Shown in pieces: positions 44,556 to 53,476 of a stretch of 64,000 nt of DNA (positions are counted from its first letter, which is position 1; each line of letters begins with the position of its first letter). The notes beneath the pieces are model-generated. The model worked only from the letters and a program-made list of their open reading frames with translations, was not told where the DNA came from and made no database searches. The stretch covers positions 22,019,499-22,083,498 of the forward strand of contig JARWIR010000016.1 of NCBI GenBank assembly GCA_029959085.1. The letters are read 5' to 3'. The stretch comes from Nemophila menziesii. Lineage: Eukaryota > Streptophyta > Magnoliopsida > Boraginales > Hydrophyllaceae. The position numbers were made by a program, and so were the translations under genes.

Positions 44556-46991
44556 ATGAATTTCACGTGGTTATGTTTTAATGGTGGAGATATTGTTCGA
44601 AGTGGAAATGGCGTTGTTGAGTATAACGGGGGAGATTGTAATGCTTTTATGACCGGAGGTAATATTGGTCTACTTGGTTTTAAAAACGCCGTTTGTGCGA
44701 AATGCAAGTGGAACGAAAACGAGGTTATATTCGATTTGATATGGCGATGTACGATTTCGTCAAACCCTCCACGGTTTCATGCTTTAGTAGTAGGGGAGGA
44801 CACGATAAATGCGATGATAGGTGGGGCGAAGAACGGGCAATACCATGCTATCGAGATTTATGTCGACATTAAAGAAATTCGTAAAACTCAAGCGTCCACT
44901 TCTCGTGAGAAGCTTCAAAAGAAAAATTATGAGCGCGGCAATATATCCACACCTCTTGAGCCGATTCGCGAGACAATTCGCGGATATGATGATGAAAATG
45001 GAAGCGATAGTGAGACCGAATCGGAGGCATCCGATGAAGAGGGTTATCATATTTCTAGCGATGAGAATGAGCAAAGTGGTAAAGACGACGATGACGATGA
45101 AGATGAAGATTGTTCTAATCCAACAAAATACAATTTTGGTCCTCTTGATATGAGCAAAAATGTTGAATGTCATGATTGGGAAAAGAGTCAACCATCTTCC
45201 ATGGTGAAAGGACTTAATCTTACGTTGGGTGAGCGATACGTTTCTAGGCGTGCTCTATTGTTTGATGTTAGTAGGTGGCACCTAAAAAATCACAAGGAGT
45301 GTAAGACGGAAAGGACGAATAATAAATACGTTACACGCGTTTGTGTACATGCTAAAGATGGGTGTGGATTTTATATTCGAGGTAGTTTTAGTCGTAGTAG
45401 TAATGAGTGGACAATTACTAGGTTAGAAGAGCATAAGTGTCATCATGGAATACTCGTGAAAAATCAGCGACAATTGACTTCGGATTTTGTTAGAGATGAA
45501 ATATTCGCAATGGTGAATACCGACATAGCTATGAAGATTGGATTGATACAAACTCAAATTCATAAGGACTATGGTCACTTCATTTCGTATGGTAAGGCAT
45601 GGAGAGGTAAACAAAAAGTACTTGAAAAATTATTCGGAACACATGAACGTGCGTTCACGGATTTGCCGAAACTTTTGAATGCTTTACGAACCACTAACCG
45701 AGGAACAATATACGAGTTTGATTATAAAAGTGTGGTCGGTAACCGAGCTACATTCAATATGGTTATTTGGGCATATGGAGCTAATATCGAAGGTTTCAAA
45801 CATATGATGCCCGTGGTTAGCATTGATGCCACCCATTTGTATGGGAAGTATAACGGTAAACTACTTATTGCGGTTGGGTACGATGCGAACAATCAACTAT
45901 TTCCGTTAGCTTACGCGTGAGCGGATGAAGAGACGATCGAGTCATGGTCATTTTTTTTGACGTGTTTAAAAAGGTATGTTACAAAAAATAGAAAAATATG
46001 TTTGTTGTCGGCTTGAAATAAAGGTATATTGCGTAGAATACGCGATGTATTTCCGGAACCCGAAGGAGTCCATCGATTTTGTGCACGTCACTTAGCTAGC
46101 AATTTGAACCACCAATTCAAAAACCGTTTGGCAAAAAAGAGTTTCATGGAGCTTTCTCACATGGCGGATGTTCATGAATTCGATAAGTACTACAAAGAAT
46201 TTATTGAGTTAGATGACGGGAAATACAAGGAATGGGTCGAAAAAATCCCTAAAGAAAGATGGTCTCTTGCACACGAAGGGGGGTACCGATATGGTAATAT
46301 GACAACAAACTTGTCAGAGATTTTTAACAATGTCTTAAAGGGAGTTAGGGGGTTGCCTGTAACGGCTATTGTATTGTTGACATTCTCAAAAAGTGCCAAT
46401 TACTTTGTGAAACGGAAACAACTAGGTAGAGATGCAATGTCAGACGGATTGGTATTCCCATCAAAGGTCACCCTTGAATTACATAAAAGTGAGGATTATG
46501 CGACTGGTTATGATGCTGATCTTTACGACGCAGATGACGATCTTTGGTTAGTTACCGCAAAGGATCGTAGGAGATCAGATAGCGATAGAACAACTTTCAT
46601 CGTAAACGTAAACGAACAACGATGTACGTGTGGGAGGTGGCAAATGTTGCACCGTCCATGTGGCCATTTTATTTGTGTTACTCAAAAGCACGATGTAAAT
46701 AAATCATACTATGCGTACGTCGACGAGTATTTATCGCTTTCAAAGTACATGGATTCGTATGGAGGAAAGTTCCATCCCCTTATGGATGTCCTCGACTTCC
46801 CACCATACGACGGATATGAGGTTGTGGCATGTAAGAAGCGAATGATCACGAGGAGTGGCCGAAGGAGATCTTCCCGAATTCACAACGAAATGGATGCTAG
46901 AGAAGATCGAACAACAAATCGGTGCGGTACTTGCAAACAATATGGACACAACAAAAAGACTTGCGGTAGGCCCCAGAAAAATAAAAAGTAG
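44556..46991 (+). pseudogene. MURA-type transposase with two in-frame stops
   Basis: One frame runs from the ATG at 44556 to the TAG at 46989, interrupted only by TGA at 45918-45920 and TGA at 46014-46016. Residues about 1-110 are an N-terminal domain and 140-205 an acidic linker. The MuDR N-terminal domain is at about 225-295 and the MULE transposase domain starts near 415 with VVSIDATHLYGKYNGKLL (first catalytic Asp at residue 424). The third catalytic residue is Glu at 588 in NLSEIFNN. A SWIM zinc finger (CTCGRW ... PCGHF) and a C-terminal CCHC knuckle CGTCKQYGHNKKTC follow. The second catalytic Asp is lost: where relatives read LLSDRHKG this copy reads LLS, Ala, stop, Asn, Lys, Gly, three neighbouring codons each one base away. 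Full-length protein cannot be made without readthrough, and it would lack the Asp. Confidence 0.93.
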
Positions 46992-47650
46992 TGTCTTTCA
47001 TGTTTTATTTACTAATTTGTTGTAATATTGTTGAATTATACGTGTTTATTGTATAATCAAACAAAACGAGTGTAATTCGATTTTAATTTAGGTTTGTTTG
47101 AGTTATTGTGGTTGATTTTTAATTTAGGTTTGATTGAGTTATTGTGGCTAATGGTTATTGTGTATAAAATAATTTAAAAAAAAAACATCAAATAAGGGCG
47201 GATTTCTTGTTGCCGCCCTTAAAGTCAACATTTTAATTTAAGCTCTCGACAAATGGTGGCGGCAAACGCGAATCCGCCCTTAAGTTAAGGGTGGATTTCT
47301 TGTTGCCGCCCTTAAAGTCAGTAAGTTTTTTTTTTCCCTTTATGAAAACCTTGATTAAAGTGAACTTTTTTATTAATATAAGGATCTAAAGTGCAATTTT
47401 AGTAATTTAAGGGCCTAAAGTAAACTTCTTTACTAATATAAGGACCTAAAGTGCAATTTTAGTAATTCAAGGACCTAAATTTCAATTTAAGGAAATATCT
47501 AAATAACACGGAAATAACGGAATAACACGGAAATAACGTAATAACACGGAAATAACGTAATAACACGGAAATAACGTAATAACATGGAAATAGCTAAATA
47601 ACACGGAAATAGCTAAATAAAACGGAAATAAAGTAATAAAACGGAAATGA
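46992..47650. repeat. Convergent intergenic spacer of the Mutator-like element
   Basis: Three blocks. 47195-47330 holds GGGCGGATTTC ... TTGCCGCCC inverted repeats like those of the termini. 47365-47480 holds four units of AAGGACCTAAAGTGCAATTT type. 47490-47650 is a tandem array of about nine units of 17-19 bp around AATAACACGGAAATAACGT, ending at the stop codon of the plant-mobile-domain gene and so in its 3' UTR. Confidence 0.8.
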
Positions 47651-49564
47651 CTAATCACGAGTATTCCCACGTCTCCTTCTAGACGGTCGCCTCGTGGAAC
47701 GATCTTGAGAATCTGGCTCTGGTTCAAGTTGAATTTGCAAGCCGGCTATTTGTCTAATCAATTCTTGCTCCCCTGCATATTCAAGCATAAGTGACATGTG
47801 TGCTCTCATATCGTTAAGAGTGATTCCCGGCTCGGCGACAAGATATGCCCCGTTAATAGTGGCTTGACGCTGTCATTATACCAACAAATCAATACATACA
47901 ATAAAAAAAAATTACAAAAAAATATATTAAAATTTTTACTAGTTTGTTAAGCTGCGATCCCCGATGATGGTACTCTCCTTCTTCACCGGCTAAGTTTCGA
48001 GCTACAGGAGGGGCAATATATATTCGACTATGTTCACGATACCATCCTTCGTAATCCGGACTACACGCAACTCCCTCGACTAAATCTTGAAGCCTAAACT
48101 GTAGACTGTTAGTCCATAGTCGATTTTCCGCCTCGTACTTAAGTCTCCAATTCTCGCCCGATCTCCCTATTCGGTCCATTGTCGTATGATACTTATCTTG
48201 ATCTTGATCAATAGGTTCGGGAATACCTTGAACATACCCGAATTGCCTCAAGACTCGATCGGGCCGGTACCACTCAATGTTGTTAAAATGGATGAGAGGC
48301 ACAACACATAAGTACTCCTCGCACATTTCTAGACATCTTTCGGTAACAAAATCCTTACGAACACCCTCGTAGGGCCTCCAATCAACCTAATCGAATTAAA
48401 CATAATTATTATACATATGTAGCTATCCAACTAATACCAAAATACCAACCTGATTTGGTTCTTGAGCGTCCAATTCGTCTCGATAAATTCTCAAGGTCCT
48501 GCCGCAACTATTCGCCCACGATTTAGCTCTGTTCCAACTACCCAAAAAAAACATTTAGTAACACATTAAAATTAACAATAACTATAAACAAGTAACTTAC
48601 TGTCTCGTAGTGGGCCCGTATCCTTCAAGTATAGGATAGTGACTTAGTCGAGGTCTACAATGTAAGTAATCCCAACACCATATCTATTTAATGAATAAAA
48701 AGTCAATTAATAATATAAAACATTACGAGGATTAAAATTAAAATAAATACCTGTAAAAGTAGACCACACCCCTTAAGTGTTCCAAAATCTCCCTCACAAG
48801 CATGACAAAGAAAACTATATAAATATGAAAGTGTGGCCGAACCCCAACTATATTTCCCGGTCACCTTCAAATCAGTCATCAGTGGGATATAGATACGTGG
48901 CATGGTATTTTGTTTCCCAGATGGAAAAAGAAAAGTCCCTATTACGTACATAATATAACCACACGCGTAGTGTCGGAAATCTTCGTCAGTTGGGTTTTCT
49001 GGAAGAGCTTTGCCAAAGGTCTCCCTTAACCATACCGTACCGATTACTTGACGCCCACTTGGTTCAGGTGGTGGAACGACCCCAAATACATGCATACAAG
49101 TCACGTCGAAGTCATAGTTTGCGGGATTTGGATCCGTAACCGCAAATCCTCGAGTCGGAAGACCCAAAATCAAAGCCACATCTCGTAATGTGATGGTCAT
49201 CTCACCTACGGGCATATGAAAGGTATGCGTCTCGCGTCTCCACCTTTCGACCATCGCGGATATTAAATTGTGGTCCAACACAATCCGATCGATTTTCCTA
49301 ATCTCCCCAAACCCGGCTGTTTCTACAAAAGGAACAACACGGGGGTCCAATTTCCACGGAAAAGTGGTCATGGGTCTTATAACGGCACCTGAATTTCGCC
49401 CCTACAATCATAAAGTTAAATAACTATTAACAACACAATTAAAATAAATTATATGTTTACAAAACCAAACTTACACTTGGATCATCCCACACCACTTGAC
49501 TTTTATGGCGATGTCTCGTTTGTCTCCATAAAAGCTCGTGCCGGTTAGTCGAAGAAGAAGCCAT
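47651..49564 (-). CDS. Plant mobile domain (PMD) protein, MAIN/MAIL1-like, transposon-borne
   Basis: Six exons on the minus strand: 49564-49475, 49401-48751, 48683-48601, 48537-48450, 48386-47940, 47869-47651. Every intron is GT-AG and the phases join cleanly to 525 codons with no stop. The N-terminus MASSSTNRHELLWRQTRHRH is basic. The PMD (PF10536) covers roughly residues 50-415. Blocks include HNLISAMVERWRRETHTFHM with GEMTITLRDVALILGLPTRG (about 74-115), TLSYLYSFLCHACEGDF, and IEWYRPDRVLRQFG (about 341-354) with SPDYEGWYREHSRIYI near the end. The C-terminal tail ends in an Arg-rich RRPSRRRRGN. Cellular MAIN and MAIL1 act in genome stability and silencing of transposons; the function of transposon-borne copies is not established. 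An intact frame beside a broken transposase suggests either recent insertion or selection. Confidence 0.9.
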
Positions 49565-49569
49565 TACCC

Positions 49570-50065
49570 CCTATATTATGAAAATTGCACTTTAGGTCCC
49601 TATATAAATAAAATTGCATTATCGGTCCCTTTTTTAAGCAAATTGAACTATTTGTCCCTTATTTTAAACAAATTGCACTTTAGGTACTACATTACGCAAA
49701 TTGCATCATAGGTCCCTATTTTTAAAGTAAATTGTACAATTGGTCCCTAATTTGTACGCAATTTGCACTATAGGTCCCTAATCAATCAAAAATTGCACTA
49801 TAAGTCCCTAAATTTAGCAAATTGCTTTATATGCCCCTACACAAATAAAATTGCAAAAAATGTCCCTATATTAACCAATTGCACTATGGTCCCTTTAATT
49901 TAAACAAAATGCAATAAAACCCCCTAAGTTTAGATAATTAAACTATAGGTCCCTGAATTAATTAAATTTTCCAATAGGTCCTTATAAAATCCGAATTGCA
50001 CTATAGATTAGATTGGAAAAATTGCACTATAGGTCCTTATATTCAGCAAAATTTAAAAAAAACAC
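49570..50065. repeat. Tandem repeat upstream of the PMD gene (TTGCACTATAGGTCCCT units)
   Basis: About fifteen degenerate units of 25-35 bp around AAATTGCACTATAGGTCCCTA fill the stretch directly upstream of the PMD start codon, where its promoter or 5' UTR should be. The same unit, in the other orientation, occurs downstream of the transposase (47365-47480) and in the hAT elements at 11444 and 19037. Confidence 0.85.
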
Positions 50066-50159
50066 AAAAGAAAAAATTGGAAAACCTAACCTTTGAATTT
50101 AGGATTTTTTTTATGATAGATAGAGATGTAGAGATGGTGGAGATGCTTCCACTATAGGG

Positions 50160-50215
50160 TGACGGCGGCAGCGCAGGAGGGCGGAGGAGGGCGGAGGAGG
50201 GCGGAGGAGGAGAGG
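50160..50215. repeat. GGAGGGCGGA minisatellite
   Basis: Several tandem GGAGGGCGGA units follow GACGGCGGCAGCGCA, just inside the right terminal repeat of the Mutator-like element. Confidence 0.75.
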
Positions 50216-50317
50216 GTTTAATTATTTTCCGAAATGGGTTTAATAGTTACAGCGATAATGATATAAAGAATAGGGGCGGAAACCCGAAATCCGCCCCTTT
50301 ATTTTATATTTTTTGTA

Positions 50318-50610
50318 CTAAGGGCGGATTCGTCTTTACCGCCCTCCTGGCGGCACCTAAATAAACTAGGGGCGGAAGTCAACATGCCGCCCCTGTTTAA
50401 ATTTTATTTTTTATTTTGTGTTAGGGGCGGATAACGGGAGTCCGCCCCTCTTCCTAATCCTTATATTAACTAAGGGCGGTAATGTTGACTCCGCCCTTCT
50501 TATAGGGGCGGAAACTTGACTTCCGCCCAGGTGCCAAACTCGCGAATACTTTCAAACGTGTGCTAAATTCCCAATTACTTTTAAACCAAAAGCCAAAGGC
50601 AAAAAAACTC
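50318..50610. repeat. Right terminal inverted repeat of the Mutator-like element
   Basis: Inverted copy of 43889-44191. It ends AAAAAAACTC and is followed by the duplicated TTATTTGTT. Confidence 0.9.
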
Positions 50611-50818
50611 TTATTTGTTTAATTCGCAAATTTCGCATTTACCCTACACTACCGTCTTAATGAAAAGAACCGTAAAATCCTAGTTTGTAACTATGTACCC
50701 CGTAATGTATAGCGTACAACTTTGTTGTTAATCTTGACTCTACATGCCAAAATCCCATAAATTCTCTTAGAAATGTACCCTTCTTAAAAATATCCTTTTG
50801 ATAATTTAAAATATAAGA
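50611..50818. repeat. Permease upstream region, copy B, right part
   Basis: Continues copy B after the Mutator-like element and matches 39921-40128 (for example CCCTACACTACCGTCTTAATG and GTACCCCGTAATGTA). It ends where the copia LTR begins. Confidence 0.9.
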
Positions 50819-51229
50819 TGTTACCTATTAAATTAAATAGTAAAGATTTTAGACAAACCTCTTACGTACGCAGCGAATTGATGATTTCTGAATTCTTGCT
50901 TTCTGATCGTGAACTTAATTACTATAATTAAGCCTTTTGTTTTCACCACCTAAGTGTCTGAGAATTTCTTGTTAAGTGTATAAGAAAAGAGTTTGATTTT
51001 AACGGGAGAAAACTTTTTGTTGTTGTGTTTGTTGTTTCTGGAGAGGAGAAGCAGACTCCTATTTATAGAGGGATAATAGCGTTGGTTAACTGATAATAAA
51101 CCATCACTCCACTATCTCCACTATCTCCACTATATCCATCTCTCTTAGTGGGTAAGTTACCATTGTAACTTCCTGACTATTTGGGGTGACATGGAATAAA
51201 ATAATATTTTATTTATTTTATTTCTTCCA
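50819..51229 (-). repeat. 3' LTR of a minus-strand copia element
   Basis: 411 bp. In minus orientation it starts TGGAAGAAATAAAA and ends ATAGGTAACA, with a CTATAAATAGG promoter box at about 51058-51069. The adjoining PPT (GAGTGGGAGA, 51240-51231) fixes the boundary. It is inserted at the end of permease-upstream copy B. Confidence 0.85.
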
Positions 51230-51230
51230 T

Positions 51231-51240
51231 TCTCCCACTC
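51231..51240 (-). other. Polypurine tract of the minus-strand copia element
   Basis: The complement GAGTGGGAGA is a common Ty1-copia PPT, immediately upstream of the LTR start at 51229. Confidence 0.85.
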
Positions 51241-53476
51241 GCACATGATGGGGTTACCATCGTACTATTAGGTACGTGCATCACAATGTCCCATACATCA
51301 AAATTTCTCAAAATTCTCTCATTTACATACTACTACAATAATTCATCATACTTGACAAATAGGTCGTGCGACCGTCAAGCATACGAGCATATGTTACTAT
51401 TAACCTGTTAGGGTACATAGTTGCTCAAATGAAATCTCATTCCTTACGTATCTTGTAGTACCCCAGACTAACAATATGTTGTATCACATTACAGTAACTC
51501 TGACCCCTTCAAATATATATCACAATTTCTATGTGAAAAAGAGTTCACTGTCATTTCGTTTATGTGTCTCACTATCATGGTATAGTCCGTATTGACTTAC
51601 ATGATCGGTTAACCTGCAAGCACACATTTTGATACACAATTCTAGTCTTCCATTTACACTTATATCCTTTTATTTTGATTAAGTTGCTTTCCCAAACATA
51701 ACCCATAAGACTGAATCATTCATGATCATTGGTAATGTGTTCAAAGTAGCATACACCTAATCAAAATATCAAGATATAGTCAAAAGTAATAAGGGCACAA
51801 ATCAAAGGCATCACACAGTGAAGAAACAGGGATCAATTCTTCACTTCCTTTTACCTAAGAAATAGGCCTATTTTGGTAATTTCCTTTCATATGGACAAAT
51901 ATAATTCTGTTACGATTCTTTTGGTATATTATGGAGCAAAAACCGACCAATAACGAAGAAGATATGCTCAAAACGGTCCAGCAGTGTTTATCTTTATTTC
52001 CATACGAATTTGAGTTGGGCTAGGAGTCCATTACTTTCCTTCTCCTTCAAGAAAACGAATTAGGTCTTCCTATACACTATAAATACAGCCTCTTAACACT
52101 CTAAAATCATCCTTGGCCAGACCCTAAGGCCAAGAGGAAGCTGCAACACAAGAGAAGAAGTCTGGAAGGAGCTATGCAACAACTATGTCTCTTTCAACCT
52201 CTTATTTTGTAATTCTTTTCTCTTCTTTTCTTAGTATGAATTACTTCTTTTTAGTTTGAGTTTTAGCATATATGTATGAACCCTAGTTTTGAGTTGACAT
52301 CTATCTAATTTGGGAACTTAATGTTTTAAATTGAATTATAGTTTTTATTCTCTGTTTATGTGTTTGGATTTATATTATGTGTTCTTGTGGATGCGCGCCC
52401 ATATAGAATTACCATCTAGTAATTAGGTCACCATTGACAACGGTGTTTAATTGCATGTTTAGCACATAACGTCTAGTATTAGGTCTGATCTGACAACCCA
52501 ACCTAGCTAGATAATCATTATGGTTTAGTTCTCGTGACTATTTACCAATTACAGGAAAAGTTTGCTTAGGAAGCCTTATTGACACAGGTAAATCCTATTT
52601 GAAACTACCGATAGCGAATTGGGACCGATTAGGGAAATACTACATAATTCACCCTTACATGTTTAGAACGGCAAAACTAGTGGGGATTGCATGCTAATTA
52701 CTCAAGCTATAACTTTCATACTATCTTCTTTTTTTTTTCTTTTATTTAGTTTCTGTCTTTAGTTTATTAGTTTAGTGTTATTATTTAAAAACCAAATAAA
52801 TATTTGTCTATCTCTTCTTCCTTCTAGCGTATTATCTTTTCTATCTTTAATATTTTCACTTGAATAATTTGCATAAGTTCTTCTTAACCTTCGTAGTCCC
52901 TGAGGAACGAATCTTACTTATTCATTAAAACTTGCATACGATCTGTATACTTGCAGAACCGTGTTAGCTTAGGGTGTTTATTTGCACTTATTTTATACAT
53001 CTTTTTATCACACCTTAGGCCACACCAACCATACAAATGTATCATTAGACAAGCCTCGTTGCCTAAGATGAATTCTTCGATCGATCAATCCTTCTATCAA
53101 ATCAATAAAGCAATTCATATCTGGCTATTATAGACTAAGTAGATAGTGGGATTGTACTTCGATCATAATATAAGCGTAACATGGTTTATCCATGTTTATG
53201 ATCTCATCTTAACACTTAGTTAAGGCAACTATCTTAACTCAAGTTATCTTAAGGGTTCTTCACTACTATGAGTTAGTCTCATCCTTGCGCACTTCTTATG
53301 CCAAAGGAGATTGCCCGTGTGACAGTGCCAATCTCAGTCTATATGACATACATACTTACAAAATCACACGCATTATAATATATATCAAACATGATAGTAT
53401 TAAAATAAACAGTTAAATAAACATACTAATGGAAATATATACATAGAATGCACATAAACTAGCAATAATTCGTACA
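51241..53476 (-). mobile_element. Copia 3' non-coding region interrupted by a gypsy LTR
   Basis: Sequence between the PPT and the pol stop codon. The parts at 51241-51770 and 53028-53476 belong to the copia element; the middle is the gypsy LTR described separately. No coding capacity is visible. Confidence 0.6.
51770..53027 (+). mobile_element. Ty3-gypsy LTR (probably solo), nested in the copia element
   Basis: It parallels the LTR at 23937-26178 without the hAT insertion. Shared blocks are GACCAATAACGAAGAAG, CAGTGTTTATC, CACTATAAATACAGCC, AGTCCCTGAGGAACGAATC, TTCATTAAAACTTGCATACG and the end TTTTTATCACACC...CACACCA. No internal gypsy sequence is attached, hence probably a solo LTR. The left end is approximate and no target duplication was recognised. 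Confidence 0.6.

Larger units (their letters stand above)
43889..50610 (+). mobile_element. Mutator-like element with transposase and plant-mobile-domain gene
   Basis: 6722-bp element with terminal inverted repeats of about 300 bp (43889-44191 and 50318-50610), starting GAGTTTTTTT. The outer 100 bp differ at only a few bases by eye. The flanking duplication TTATTTGTT is perfect (43880-43888 and 50611-50619), and copy A of the surrounding repeat keeps the empty site TTATTGGTT at 39921-39929. It carries a MURA-type transposase (plus strand) and a plant-mobile-domain gene (minus strand) in convergent arrangement. GGGCGG/CCGCCC motifs recur in both arms and between the genes. Confidence 0.96.

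Noticed and set aside
44784..45191. Minus-strand frame within the transposase gene
   Set aside because: Shadow of the well-supported MURA coding sequence on the other strand.
47490..47650. 17-19 bp tandem array as a CRISPR-like repeat
   Set aside because: Units are contiguous, without spacers, in a plant transposon 3' UTR; it is an ordinary minisatellite.
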